A program made the translations under genes and the position numbers. Below the pieces are notes generated by a model that was not told where the DNA came from, ran no database searches, and saw only the letters and a program-made list of their open reading frames with translations. This document shows positions 37,259-50,217 of a stretch of DNA of 64,000 nt, in pieces; within the stretch, counting starts at the first letter, position 1; each line of letters begins with the position of its first letter. This DNA comes from Pleodorina starrii. Its lineage: Eukaryota > Chlorophyta > Chlorophyceae > Chlamydomonadales > Volvocaceae. Location: assembly GCA_030267565.1 (NCBI GenBank), contig BRXU01000004.1, positions 211,001 to 275,000 of the forward strand, read 5' to 3'.

Positions 37259-39117
37259 CCTTCGCAGGTGGGATAGGGGCCGCAGCGGCCCGCCTCGCTG
37301 TCAGCCGGGAGCAGCACCTGTGCGGGACAGGCCCCGCCCGGGGGCCGGAAGGCCGGAGGCTGCGGGCGGGTCAGTCGGCCAGGTGTGCGGATGGACGGGC
37401 GAGTTGTTGTGGTTGCCGTACTACAGTGGGCTCCAGACACACAAAGTAGGAAGCGTGGGAGGGGCGTGGGGAGCGAGAAGCGTACTGCAGGCCCGCACCC
37501 GCGACAGCGAAAGCCGCGGATCGGCTGAGATGGGGGCTGGGGTGGGGAGGGGTGAGGGGTGAGGGGGCGCTGCTGCTCCCTGCTAGGGTGAGACACACGA
37601 AGAGAACGGCACGGACTGCCATGAGCCCGTCGGGCGGGGGATGGACACGGAGGGGCACACGCGGGTCTGTAGGCAGGAGCACACACAGGAGGGCACGCAA
37701 GATATATCCCATTCACACAGGAGGTCTCACCACCGGAACGCAGAAAGGCGCCGGGCCCAATACACACAGAATAGCTGCCAATGGCACAGGCACGGCGGGC
37801 AGGGACCCTGGGAAGCCCCTCCTTCCCCCACTTGACGCATTGCCGGAAGTCCCGGCCAGTGGCGCGGCAGTGCCTAGACCGGCGCCCGGCTTCACCAGCA
37901 CGGCTGCCACGAAGCGGAAAGAGGTCGAAATCAAGCGGCAAACCGAAAGGGGTGAGAGAGGAGACGTCCCTTCCGCGCTTCGCCCGCCCTCCACGCCCCA
38001 CCCTCCATACCGCAGTTCACACGCCCGACGAGCCGTGCCGTACACGCCCATACCGTGCCGTACCGTATCGTACCCGATCCGGTCCAGTCCACACCTGAAC
38101 TTTGCACAGAGGTCCCCACCGTGAAAGCGCACCTCTCCAGCGCAACCTCGCCGCCTCAGGGGGGAGCCACTGGGGAGAAGCGCACGGGCGGCGTGAATGC
38201 GGGTACCGCCAGAGGATGGAGGTAGGAGGTGCCAGCAAGGCGAGGTGGCGCATGGCCACCTGTGCCACCATCCGGCACATCCGCCCGCTTGGGATCGGAA
38301 AGAGAGCCGCCCGACCCTCCCCTAGAGAGCGGTCATCCGGTCCAACGTGGCTGTGGGCTTTCCCTCCGCGCCCCCGTCCTACCGCGGGGCGGAATAGGCG
38401 CCCAGCGCAATACTGCTGGGTGGTACTACTGCTGTGCTGCCCTGCTGTGCAGTACTGCCGCATTGCTGCTTCGGGCTCGGGCGTTATCGCAATGCCCGGC
38501 TGTGAACTTACTGCGTTCAGGTTGGCACAGCACCCTTTGCCATCCCCGGCTTCCCTCCCTCCCATCCCCGGCTTCCCTCCCTCCCACGGCGCGGTGCGGT
38601 GCGGCGCATCGCGGCGCGGTGGACCCTTCAGGCTGCAGCCCACGAAAAGGTCGCAAGATCCGAGGTGGGGACCAAGCAGGCGTGGCCCTGCCCCGCCGCA
38701 CGTTCCGGTACCCACTTCGGGCGGGCCCGAAGATATCAGGGCGTTGTCGGTGGTGCATTAGGCAAGGGCCGGGGCTGAGGCAGCGCCGGGAGGGTTGAGT
38801 TGGGCGGGGTCCGGCAGGGGGGAAGAGGATGAAGGGCTGTGTGTAACGGGGTGTAGAGACGCCTTATTACGCCGACCGCTTGTAGCATGACTTGTAGCAA
38901 GACGCAAGGAGCCCCCACGTGTGCAAGTTGTGGCTGTTTACAATGAAAAGGCCACAGCTTTGCGAGCGACTGACCACTTAAGAGTACGAGACGGATGACA
39001 AACAGTTTGCAAGACAGGCCGCGTCGAACTCCGAGCAGGTGTTATGAATTCCAGCAGAGATGCCACAGCATCAAAGACAGCCGATACCAACCAGGGTGAT
39101 CCGACGCCCGTTCTGGT

Positions 39118-39209
39118 GACACATTCGCTGTCACACCCCAGGGGTCGCCGTCGTTACTGTAAGCTGTCGCCTTTCCTTACGACACATTCGTTGTCACACC
39201 CCAGGGGTC
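39118..39209. repeat. Two copies of a 29-bp direct repeat with internal dyad
   Basis: Copies at 39118-39146 and 39181-39209 differ at one base (C/T at position 11). With one flanking base, the first copy contains GTGACA and TGTCAC separated by seven bases, a protein-site-like dyad. It lies about 500 bases before the SKA2 start. Confidence 0.9.
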
Positions 39210-39705
39210 ACTGTATTGATTTATCCGCTGATATGAAGAGTAGCGGACGCGTTGTCGGGCTCAACAAGCCACCCGCCCTGCTCTGCACCCTCCTCTAGGA
39301 AAATCGCCGAGGGCCTGGGCAGACGCCCCTCTCCATGTTGAGCCCGTCCAGTATGTTCATTAGAACTACTTACGGGGGAAACTTATGAAACAGCTCGATG
39401 CAGACATGCAGAAAGTCGGAATTAGGGTTTGTCAGTTGAATTATTTACCGTGCGATTTGCTGAGACAAGACACAATGCAACGCAAAGGCGAAATTTGATT
39501 TAGGTTCTTGTATACTTTTATTAGTGCTAAAGGAGGCCATTTTCTCCATCATCAGTCAGGATTTGGATCCTGTTTTTATTCCTGCTCACCTGCCGCATCT
39601 GCCTGAAAGCTATTTCCAGAAACACTACCTAAGAAAATAGAAATTAGCTTGCAAGACAACAGAGTTAAATTCTACCTGTAGCTGTCAACCGAAGCCCAAA
39701 CATTA

Positions 39706-40779
39706 ATGGCCGCCGTTACTCGCCAGGGCACGGAGGACCTCATAGCAGCGCTACGAAAGGGCGAGACGGCACTTGAGCAGATAGCCCACAGGATGGAGGA
39801 GGAGGCTGAGCGACGCTTTTGTAGGCCGGGCGAGGTGGGAAACAGCGGCAAAGGTGGTCCGTGGGCAATGCAGGTACCCAGTAGTAATACCTGTGAATAC
39901 TTTCAGGTCAACCCGGTGCAGCTCGTTCAGAGGATACGAAAGCTGGCCAGGTAGGGCGATCCCGTTGGGCGCGTCTCTTGCTCCCGCAGCTATTCCCACG
40001 GATACGCTTGTATACCTGGTTCTGCCCCCGCTGTGTGCAGCGAGCTGCCGCAGTTGCAAGCGTCCTGCCAAGACCTGTTGAGCGCAAAACAGGTGCGCAA
40101 CTGAGCTCAGCTCAGCCCTGCTCAGCGGTAAAGCAACTCTGTTTTCGGCGGTCTGCCGCCAATCCTCCTATCGGGGCTCATAATCTGCCTGTCGTCCGGG
40201 CTTTGCACGTACTCAACAATCGGCGTGACGTGTCACGATGACGGCGCCGGTGCAGGGGCTGGTAGATGCGGCGCAACGGCAGCTTGTCGCCAACTACACC
40301 ATGCTGAAGCATGTTTGCGACACGGCGGGGGCTGAGACGATGAACGAGGAGGAGTTCAGGTCGTTCAAGGAGAGCGTGGGCGAGTGGAACAGCAAGCTGC
40401 ACCGGCACAGCTCCGCGGCGGGTGCGTGTGCGCCAGCACCCGTCGTGCCGGCCTTGCCCACGCTGCGTCCAGGGCGTTCATTTCGCGCTTGCTGCTCGGC
40501 ATTCCGCCCCGCTAGGGGCGCTTAACGATATTGCGCACATCTGCGGCAGCGCAGCAAACTAATCGCTGTTCAACACGAGCCGCCTCTCCTGGCGCTGCAC
40601 CTCACCTTGGGCTGACGCGTGATGGGTTAAAACTGTATTTGTTGACCAACCCTTAAGGGCAGGGGCTGCCATAATGCGGTCGACGCCGCTCCTCCCTCAA
40701 CATCACTGCAGGCCAGGTGCTGTCACGCCAGGACATCAACGACGCGATCGCCCGCAACGCCCTGGCAGCGCACATTTAG
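39706..40779 (+). CDS. SKA2: SKA2-like spindle and kinetochore-associated protein
   Basis: Exons: 39706-39834, 39907-39950, 40041-40092, 40256-40421, 40712-40779. Phases agree at every junction and the product is 152 aa, close to plant SKA2 in length. It is all helical in appearance: an N-terminal amphipathic helix (ALRKGETALEQIAHRMEEE), then NPVQLVQRIRKLA, LLSAKQGLVDAAQRQLV, an acidic segment ending in VGEWNSKL, and a short C-terminal helix with QDINDAIARNAL. This order (NP.xLVxRI, then LLxAKQ.L) is what I know of plant SKA2. Known role: part of the Ska complex that couples kinetochores to spindle microtubules. The match is by pattern only; another small coiled-coil protein remains possible. 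Confidence 0.72.
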
Positions 40780-41463
40780 CCGGTGCTGGGGAGCGGTTCC
40801 TGGCCCACCCGCGCGGAAGGACTTGCTCCCGTGCGTATCGGCTTGGTGAGCCTGGAAGCCGGATCTCGGGTGTGGGGATCGCCGTGGAGGCGTTTCCATT
40901 GCACGACCCGGTAGTCATCAAATGCATCCCGGTGGCTGGGGTTTTGGGTTACGCCCCTTAGTCCGGCCGGCGTGGAGTCTTTGCTCGCTGGGCCCTCTTC
41001 GAGGGGCCAGGATGGATTCTTTGGGATCAACTACAGCAGGTTTCGCTCATTCAGGGGAGAGCGCGCAGCATCTCTTGGACAACGCTACAAGGCGGGCGTA
41101 CAATTCTAGGCCTTGCAATCTGGGTTTTGTTTTGGGGACTTGGAGGTGGCAGGCCCAACTGGCCCCTAGCAGGCGCGCAGGGAACCTGTGGTTGGCTCGT
41201 TCGCGGCCATCACGGCCATCGACTAGCGGTTGGGGCTATTTGTCCAGTGGTGTCCACTTACGTCCCTTCCTACGCTTTAGTGGGCGAGCCGCGTGTACGA
41301 TTTCTCCGTTAGTTGGTCAACGGAAGCTTCGCCGACACAATGTTCGGTAGGGCTGACCCAACGATATATTTTGATGTCGCTCTCTGCACGGGACAGTAAG
41401 AGTAACGCTGAATTTAAACTCCGGCTCGCCGCTAGCATTGTGACGAACTCTGATTACCTTAGC

Positions 41464-41468
41464 TGTAA
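41464..41468 (+). promoter_or_regulatory. Candidate TGTAA polyadenylation signal of SKA2
   Basis: TGTAA about 690 bases after the SKA2 stop and about 220 bases before the next start codon. Nothing else is recognised between 40780 and 41688. Confidence 0.35.
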
Positions 41469-41688
41469 TTGCTTGAAAATTATCCTATCTTGCTATTGGG
41501 ATACGTTTTTAAGGCCCCTTTAAAGTGCATCCTTGGGGCAAGAAGCAAGCCATCGTCGAATCTAACTTTGCTGATTGAACTGAAAGCGGACAGCCGTGAC
41601 ACCTTATTGCAGTTATATATGATGTAGCCAAGGACAGATCTCTTACAGTTGGGTGTCCCGCTGATTTCAACGGCGCTGCTGGGATACC

Positions 41689-44600
41689 ATGGTAGCGTAC
41701 GCCGCCGTGGAATCTGGCGCTGCCGACGCCTGCGCCTTCGGAAGTCAGGTCTACGAGCCACCTGAGCCCCCTCCGCCACCAGTAGATGGCAGCAGCCATG
41801 TGCTACCCGACGGCCCGTGGCGGTGCCCCGCTGCAGACACCAGCCCGCCGTACGTAGCGCACAACAGGCGCGCCCACGTCGCAGCGATGTTTGGCCTTCC
41901 GGCGCACGTGCTGAGCGGCACGCTGCACCAGCAGACGCACCACCTGGCTTGCCGCGCCTCGTGGCACACCGCGCGCGCGAGAGCGCTCCGCGAGTCCCAG
42001 CTGCACAAAAACCTCACACAGTTTCTCGCCAACCGAAGGCAAGTCCTTAGCGGTGGCGAATCTTCCGTCGGCGTCAACCCAGCTGACAGCGCCGAAAATG
42101 GGCAACACACGGTCGCGCCGGGTGCCGGGACGGCAGACCGGGGGCCCAGCGCCGCTGCACCTGGCGAGAGTTCAGCTGTGCCGCAGCATCAGCAGCAGCG
42201 GACTCGGCTTGCCGCCTCGCGCGGCATCGGCGCGAACAGCAGCAGCAGGGGCGGAGACGCCCGCGAGGACGCCAACGGTATTGCCGCTGCCGGTATTGCC
42301 GCCGCCTCTCCCGGATCTAGCGCCCGGGCCGGGGCCAGCCGGGGGGCACTCCTCCCGACAGGCGGGGCGGCTGAGATGTGGGAGGGCATGCTTGGCGTGG
42401 CAAGGCGTCTAGCCATGTGCGCGTTGAAGAGGAAGGAATTCGCGCAAGAGGAGCCAGGGACGGAGGCCGCTGCGGCGGGCGGCGGCGGCGGCGGCGGCAA
42501 CAGCCGCGGCGGCGGCGGCGGGCGGCGGCAGAGGCAGAGGCAGCAGTTGCAGGCGGAGCTTGATAATGAGGAAAGCCGGTGCCAGGATCAGATCCAGTTC
42601 TATTTGGGTCACATTACGTCATCGGATGTGTCCGCGCAGCTTTTCGAGGCGGCTTCCGAACCAGGCGCCCGCCCCGGTGGTGGTGGCGGTGGCGGCGGTG
42701 GCGGTGTGGCGACTCGGAGCCCGCTGGAGACACTGCTGGGACCCAATCTCATGGTGGGTGGGGGGCCGCCGGGCGCATGGACCCGCTTGTTGCACGGCCT
42801 GGGTCGGGTCAGGTCGGGTTGGGGTTGGGTCGGGGCCCGATTACCGGTACCCCTGTGGGTCACACGACCCGGGCCCGACTACGCGGTGCGGGCGCGGCGC
42901 AGGGTCGCCGCTCCACCTGCAAAGCCAATTTCGCACCCGTGTCGTACACTGCATCTTTGACTTGCGCCGCTCGCTGGCTTGACCGCCCTCTCCGGCCTGC
43001 CCTTCCCGCGGGGCCCCGTGCTGACACCCGCAGGACCCCGGCCCCTCGGGGCGCGTCAGCCGCCTGATGCTGCTGCTGTACTGCCAGCTGGTGGCGGCCG
43101 CCTACTATGAGGGGCCCGACGAGTCCGCCAAGGGCTTCGCCGACAGCCTCCGCCGCGGCGCCCTGGAACTGGCGGGCGCCCTCCTGTCGTACCACGGACT
43201 GCCGCAGCTGCCGTACCCGGAGCTCGGCGACCTGGCGTACATCCTCTCCCAGATCAAGGTGGGTCCGTATGGGTTGTTCAGGGCTCGGATAAAGGTACGT
43301 CAAAGTACGGCAAGTAAAGATTAAGTTGCCGGCTGTGTTTCCATTACCGCCAAGGCGCGCATACCGTATACGGTCTGCGGGGCTCTGAGGGCCTCGCCGC
43401 ACGACAGGGGATTGCACGCCCCATTAGGCTGCTTGGTCCCTGATGGCGGTTGTGGTGGTTGTGGTGGTTGTTACGTGGTGGCGGTTAATGGTGGTTGCGA
43501 TGGCGGTAGTGGTTGCGATCGCTGTGGTGGTGCTATCTTTGTGCGGGCGGGCACAGTACGGGCAGCGCCGCGTGCACGTACGTACCAGGTCCGGCTCTGC
43601 CTCTGCTTCACCCGCACAGTGTCGGCCCGCCACCACCCGCGATCCGTCACTTGTTCAGTCACGTGCTCCCGCCCGCGTTCCGTCAGGCGGGCGGGCGGAA
43701 CATCCCGCTCCGCGTGCCGTACCCGTATTCCGTACCCGCGCTCCGTACCCGCATTCCATTTCGCGCCGTACTCCGCACCCGGGCTTCGTCACGTGTTCCA
43801 TCCCGCCCTCCGTTTCGCGCTGCCGCTCCGCATTCCATGCCGCCCCTCCTTCCGTCCCTCCCCTTCAGCACTTTGAGCTTTCCCGGCAGCTGCCGCTCAC
43901 TTCCTCCCCGGGCTGCTGCTGGAGCCTGGGCCTGGCGCTCCGGCTGATGCGGGCCGTGCGGGGAACGGTGGAGGCGGATGTGGTGCCTCTCTACCTGGTC
44001 GAGCAGCTGCAGATGATGGAGGGGCGGCGGGGGGCCGGGAAGGCGGCGGCAGGGGAGGCGGCGGCAGGGGAGGCGGCAGAGAAAGCGGCAGAGAAGGCGA
44101 CAGATGAGGAGGAGCTGGGCGGGCTGGCGGGCAGAGCCGGCGGGCAGCAGGGCAATCGCGCGGCAGCGGACGGGGGGCTGGAAGGTGCCGCGGGGGCGGA
44201 CGGGAGGGAGGTGGTGGCGGTGGCGGTGGCGGCCGAGGCGGGGGCGGGGGCGTCAGGACGGCCATCCGAGCCGGATGCCGGCTCCACCGCCAGCGTCGCC
44301 GCCGCAGGTGGTAGCAGCAGCAGCAGCGGCAGCGGCAGTGCTACCGCCACCGCCCCCGCCACCTTCATCAGCACCAGCAGCACCAGCACGGGTAGCAGCA
44401 GCGGCGGCGGCGGCGGCGGCAACGCCATCACAAGCGCCTCCACCAGCGACGGCAGCGCTGGCAGCTGTACCGCCGTGGACCGCAAGGACGAGCCCAGCGG
44501 CACCAACACCAGCGGCACCAACACCAGCGGCGCCAGTAGCGGCGCCAACACCAGCGACGGCACCGGCACCAGCGGCAGCACCAGCGCCGTCGGAGCCGTT

Positions 44601-47600
44601 GGCTCCAGCGGCGGCGCCCGCGACGCCCTGCGGCAGCGGCTTCTCCACGACAAGGCCGGGGCCGAGCTGCAGCTGGCGCTGCGGAGCCTCCGGTCGGAAA
44701 TGCGGCACGTGCTGTACCTGGGTGCGCTGGAGATGCACCTGGAGGCGCTGCGGGAGATGCTGCGGCGCGACTGGGCGGCGGCGCGGGGCGGCGCCGCCGC
44801 CGCGTTCCGAGAGGAATACGACAATACGGCACGGAGGAACTTTATTGATCTGCAGCAGCGATTTGCCGAGATGTCGGAGCTGGAGGATGCGGGGCTGCAG
44901 ATGCTGCAGTCGGGGTTGCAGCTTAAGCAGGAGCTGCAGGAGCTGCAGCAGCAGCTGCAGCAGCAGCAGCAGCAACCGCGGCGGCGGCAGTTCGAGTCGC
45001 AGCGGGAGCGGCGACGGCGGCAGCAGCAGAAGGTTCCGGCTGCGCCGGCGCCGCCGGCGCCGCCGAGGCCGCAGCAGCAGTCGCAAAAGGACAGGCGGCG
45101 GGCGCAGAAGAGCGGGCGGCAGCAGGCGGCGGCGGTGCCCGCTGCGGAGGCCGAGGCGGCGGCGGCGGCAGCGGCGGCGGCTGCCGACGCCGACGCCGCC
45201 AGCGGTGACGGAGGCGATATCGGGCACAGCTTCATCGCCAAACTCATCGACGAGGCGCAGCTGGCGCTGGCGCAGGACCTACCGGACATGGTCCCCTGGG
45301 ACACCGCCGACAACGGCGCGGGGCCCGAGGCGGCGGTAGTGTTGGGGCCCATGGAGCACCAGGGCCCGGGCCAGGGATCGTTGGGCCAGGGCCAGGAAAT
45401 GCAGGGCGAGGGCCCGGGCGAGGGCCAGGGCCAGGGCCCCGGTTCCCTGAGGCAGCTGATCCAGGTGGTGAAGGTGCCCCAGCAGGCGGGGGCGGGGGCG
45501 GCGGGGCGCAGCTGCTTGCGCGTGCTGCGGCCGTCCGACCCGTGGGCCACACGGTGCGACCTGGCGCGGGTGCTGCTGGCGGCGTGCCTCGACGCGGTGA
45601 GCCCAGCCTCCGAAACCAAACCCGGGGGCGGGAGGGCGAGGGAAAAGGGATAAGGGAGAGGAGCGATCCCTCGAGGCGTGCGCATGAACGAACAGTCGAA
45701 CACGGGCACCGACATAACCAGACCAGAGCTAGTGTGGTGCCGGGTGACACGTCACACACACGTGCCGGCCACTCGAGGAAGCGCCGGCCCCCGGCCGCCG
45801 CTCACCACCCGGCACCGCACCGCACCCGACCCACATCCTGCCTCCTTTCTTTCCATCGGCAGCCTCACCTCATCGGCGCCCCAACCCCAACCCCACGCCG
45901 CCCCTCTGGTGCATTCCTCGGGCTGCTTTCGCCCGCCCATGTGAGCTCTGTAAGCTTTGCCTACTCGGACTTCTCCACTTTACCGTTCCCCCCCTTCATT
46001 CCGCTTCCGGCCGCCCGCCCGCCCGCCCCCCCCCCGGGGCGGATTTCTTCTCTTACGTTACCGTTCACGGGCTCCGGCCTATACGTGGATAACCCGCCCC
46101 CCCCCCCCGCGCAGCAATGCACGTCGCTCAAGGCCGTGGGCGCGGCCGCGCTGCAGCTGGCCCTGGGCGCAACCGCCGCAGCCAACACGCTGCTCGGCAG
46201 CCACTACCAGCTGCGGCGCAGTCTCGGGGAGGCGCGGGCGGCGGAGGCGCTGGGGCCCCACCACATGAGGCTGGGCGGGGCGACGCTGATTGCGCTGCAC
46301 CTGCTCTCCCAGCAGCAACCTCATCCTCATCCTCATCAGCAGCAGCAGTCGGCGGGGGTGGCGGCGGCAGCCGCGGCGGCGGTAGGTGATCCAGGGAGAG
46401 GTGTGCTGGAGACTAAGTGTTGTGTGCGCCGACCCGAGCACGTGTCCCTAGCTGCACGGCGATTTACGGCGTTGAGCCGTCCCTGTTGTCCCTGCCGGCC
46501 GGCCGGCCGGCCGGCGCTGCTGGAAGGGACCTGCCTCCAGTACGGTAATCCGAAAGCTGCCGGCCGATATGCCCTGCACTGTCACTGTCCTGTCCTGTCC
46601 TGCTGCGAACCTGGGTGCCGCCCCCACGCGCCCCTCGCCGCTCCACCCTGCCCACAGGCGCGGCCGTACAGCTGCTCGCTCGTCCAAATGGTGCCGGTGG
46701 ACGAGCAGCTGGCTGTCCAGGCCCACCACGTGCTGCTGTCATCGTGCCGGCGCGGCTCCTCGTCCCCGCCGTGAGTGCCTCTACTTGTACCGGGGGGCCT
46801 ACCTGTACCGGGGGGCCTACCTGTACCGGGGTATAAAGAGAAATCGCAGCGGGGTGCCTACCTGTACCGGCGGCGGAGGGAGAAGGGAAGGGAAGGGAAG
46901 GGAAGGGAAGAAAAAGGGTCTGTGGGGCGCTTGGCGTGGGCGGAAGCGTTGCGTGCGGGAGATGGCGGTGCGACGACGATGCGGGAGGGCATTGGGGGGC
47001 GGGGCCGTGCGAGTCAGGCCGCCATGTGTCCACCATCGCCTGACTCGCTCCGAAACCCAAACGGGGCGTATCCACGACTTTGCATTCCCGCGTTCGCAGC
47101 TGCCGACCCCAAGGGGCCCGGCCCAGCACCCAAATCTCGCCTCACCCTGCCGGCCTGTTGCGTCCCTTGTCTCGCCTCGCCCTGTCGGCCTGTTGCGTCC
47201 GCTGTCTCCCTCCTCCGCACCCCTCTCTCCTCCTCGCTGATGCTGCCTCCCGAGCGTCGTGTAAGTACTACGGAAAACTCCCTCCCGCCCCGCCCCCCCC
47301 CCCCGGCCCGGCCCGGTACCACAGCTGCCTCATCGAATTGCCGCTGCGCGAAGGAGACCGCGGCGCCGAGGGCGCCGCCGCCGCTGCCGCCGCCGGCCCC
47401 TCGCTGCTGCCTCCTTCTCCGTCTCCGTCTCCTCCTTCTCCGTCTCCTCCTCCTCGGGTTTCGGAGCTCGGTCAGCGGTTGGCGGAGGTGCTCGGTGAGC
47501 AGCGGGCGGCGGTGGTGGACTGCCGGGGAGGGCGGTCAGCACTGGAGGAGGCGGTGCAGGCGATCGCGCAGGTGCGTGTGCGTGTGTGTGTGTGTGTGTG

Positions 47601-48832
47601 TTTGTGCGAGGGGTAGAGAGTTTGTGTGTATGAGAGGACGAGCGTGTGAGGGAGAGAGAGAGAGAGGGAGTGTGTGTGTGTGTGTGTTACCGAAAGGCCA
47701 AACGGCGCTTGTGGTGAGGTCATGCAGCGAGAGGTTGGCGATCGTTAGCTGGGTGGTGGGGATCCGGTGCACGTGCGACACGGCTGTGAAAGCGTGTGTG
47801 TACACTCGCGCGCGCCTGCGCGCGTGTGTGTGTGTGTGCATGTATGCCGCAACACGTTTGCCAACCCTCACCCGTCCCCCCTAGCCCAGACCGCTTCTCC
47901 AAGGACCTCGGACCAATGACCTCGGACCAATGACCTCGGCCCCGCCCCGCCCCGCTCCCTCACACCGCCTACATTCCATCGCTGCGACTCGCATCCCCCC
48001 TTTTCCGTGGCTGGCGGTACGGTATGCGTGTGGCGGTATGAGATAGATAGATGGATAGAGAGAGAAGCATCCCCCGCCCGCCCCCGCCCCCTCCGCACAG
48101 ATCCATTTGGAGTCGCTCCGCCGCGGCGAGAAGCTGCTGGTGGTCCCTCTGCTCGGGGAGCCAGCCCACCAGAACGCGGCGACGCAGGCAGCCCAGCGCG
48201 TCCTGACGTCCTACACCGTCACCAACAACGCCACCGCAGCCTCCGCCGCCGCCGCCGCCGCTGGCGGCGGCGGCAGCAGCAGCGGCAGCAGCAGCGGCGG
48301 CGGCAGCTCCTTGGTTGTGTCTGCAGGGCCGCACCATTGGCACGTGAGGCGGCGCTTCGCGTTCAATTTGGAGCTGTGTCGGCTGCTGGGGCTGATGGCG
48401 GAGCACGAGGAGGTCCTGGCGACCGGAGCTCAGCTGCTGCTGCAGCCGGACGACGACGACGGCCTCCACCACCAGCGGAGAGGAGGGCGGGCGGCGGGGG
48501 CCGGCGGAGGCGGCGGCGGCGGCGGCGGCCCCCCCATGGCGGTGCACGGCGGCGCTGTGATGGTGCTGACCCCGGCCACGCGGCTGCGGCTGGTGGTGCT
48601 GACGCGGAGCGGGAAATCGGGCGCGGGATCGAGTGCGGCGGGTGGGGGTGACGGTAGCGGTGAAGGTGGCGGTAGCGGTGAAGGTGGCGGCGCGGCGGCG
48701 GAGGCAGGGGGCGCGGAGGGCGTGGCTGGGGCGGCCGCTGACGGCAGCGGGGGCGGCGCTGGGGAGGGTGGGGAGGGTTTGCGACGGCGGCCGGGGCGGG
48801 GACGGGAACGGGAACGGGAGTGGGAACGGTAA
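41689..48832 (+). CDS. Large unrecognised protein with helical segments and low-complexity linkers
   Basis: Exons: 41689-42753, 43034-43258, 43869-45596, 46115-46381, 46658-46770, 47325-47571, 48101-48832. All phases fit, giving about 1,458 aa. The start is ACCATGG, a strong context. I do not recognise the family. Conserved-looking blocks are separated by disordered runs of Gly, Ala, Ser/Thr, Gln and GQGQ-type repeats. The blocks include a Pro-rich N-terminus (EPPEPPPPP), LLLYCQLVAAAYYEGPDES with GDLAYILSQIK, WSLGLALRLMRAVRG, a Leu-rich helix around LGALEMHLEALREML, DLARVLLAACLDA, and VQMVPVDEQLAVQAHHVLL. The overall look is an alpha-solenoid or scaffold protein. No signal peptide or membrane segment is seen. 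The C-terminus is weak: exon 7 runs through Gly/Arg-rich sequence to a stop, and I found no TGTAA soon after it, so a further exon is possible. Confidence 0.7.
46042..46095 (-). repeat. Dispersed motif 2 copy (intron 3 of the unrecognised gene)
   Basis: Minus-strand copy with GGGTTATCCACGTATAGGCC and CCCGTGAACGGTAACGTAAG, ending just before the exon 4 acceptor tract. Confidence 0.8.
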
Positions 48833-49133
48833 CGGGGAGCAAGAGATGAGTACCTTGCGGAAGCTGACTGACCAAGTGCGGCCTGTCAATGGAGCCTAGG
48901 CGGGTTGGCTTGTCGGCAGGCAGGCGGGTTGGGACTTGGGAGGAACTAATGCCCTAATGCCCTGCCCTAACTATGATACCTGTGGATTGTGTGGAATGGT
49001 ATGGTATCGTACGGCACGGAGCGCAGCTGGCGAGATTTATTTGCCCCTTGCAGTTTGTAGGTTCTTGTAGAGGCAAAGCCGCACAGGGGGGCGGGGTGAG
49101 GCCGAGGGGGGAGGGGCGCTGGAGCAAAGGGGG

Positions 49134-49180
49134 CAAAAAGAAGATACCGCAGCGAAGGGACGGAGACGGGGGGACGGAGA
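49134..49180 (+). repeat. Dispersed motif 1 copy (spacer)
   Basis: Reads AAAAAGAAGATACCGCAGCG followed by AAGGGACGGAGACGG; the CGTTAGCG block is missing. Confidence 0.75.
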
Positions 49181-50212
49181 CGGAGCAAGGGGGGCGGGGT
49201 GCGGAGGCGGGCGAGGGTGCGCGGTGCGCTTTGGGGCGCTTTGGGGCGTCGTTAGTGTGGGCGGCAGGGTGGCAGCAGCGGCGCGAGTGCGAGGCGCTAC
49301 AGCAGCAGCCGCGCAGTCGGCTCCATAGCCGGCAAACACGCACCTGCGGGGAGGGAGGGAGGCAGGGCGGCAGGGAGGGCCGCCAAACCCTCAACGGAGC
49401 CTGCACGCCGCCTGCCCGCGTCCTGTGCCGACTCAATGTCCGCTCCCCCTGTCAGGCCACCTCCTTTACTGGGAGGTTGAGCGATGTGGCTAGCTGTGGT
49501 GAAGGGCGCTGCGGCCGACCGCTGCTCCTGCGAGGGCACCGGTCGCCACGGGGCTGTGCCCCTACCCCCTAGGGAAGAGGGCGGCGAAGGAGTGTATCGT
49601 GTCTCCTGTGTATGATTGCGTGTGTGTGTTTGAGTGTGAGGAGGGGCAGTCCGAATACCGCTAATACCGCTAATAGGCAAACTAACACGCGAAAGACGAA
49701 GGCAGCCCGAAGATTGTGTGTGTGTGCATGTGTGTGTGTTTAGGAGGGGAGGGGATGGAGGTGTAGGGGGTGCATGTGTGTAGAGGGGGGGATGGGCGTG
49801 TTGGGTTGGTCACCCCAGGTCGCCCCTGCCCGTTGGCATCGTCCCGTCCTGCACGGCAGAGCGGCAGATGCGATGCGAGCGGGCGATCAGGTCGACGAGG
49901 CTCTGGACGTGGCGGGTTTTGCCTCGTTCGGGCCCGGCCTGGCCTGACTGCATCTCTCTGCATGAGCGGTGATTGAGTTGGTCGGGGGTTTCCGGAGGGG
50001 TTGTGTGTGTGTGTGTACCGGTATGTATCCTGCCTTGGGCCCCCCGGGGCCCGGGCCGGTGGAAGGTCCGCGCGTACGGCAGTAAGACCAAGATCGCGAG
50101 GTCCTTCCCGCTGCTTTGCTCTCCGGTTTGGTACTCTATCGGCTGACTTCCGCTAGAGCTGCTGATGCAACAAGCAGGGCAGGGCACGAAGAGTGGCCTG
50201 ACGACGGACCAT

Positions 50213-50217
50213 TTACA
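50213..50217 (-). promoter_or_regulatory. Candidate TGTAA polyadenylation signal of the hydrolase
   Basis: TGTAA on the minus strand about 670 bases after the hydrolase stop codon. Confidence 0.35.

Larger units (their letters stand above)
35009..39705. other. 4.7-kb spacer, kinesin upstream region
   Basis: Several long frames exist on both strands (for example around 35.8-36.7 and 37.2-38.7 kb), but none has a motif, a start context with splice partners, or protein-like composition. The left part should hold the kinesin promoter; a GCGGGAAA word (36292-36299) resembles an E2F site. The stretch 37.9-38.1 kb is rich in CCGTAC/GTACGG words. A copy of dispersed motif 1 and a direct repeat are listed separately. 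Confidence 0.5.

Noticed and set aside
43991..45715. 574-codon minus-strand open frame
   Set aside because: It is the mirror of the long exon 3 of the plus-strand gene. It is made of Ser/Ala/Cys/Pro runs that arise from the GC-rich repeats on the coding strand.
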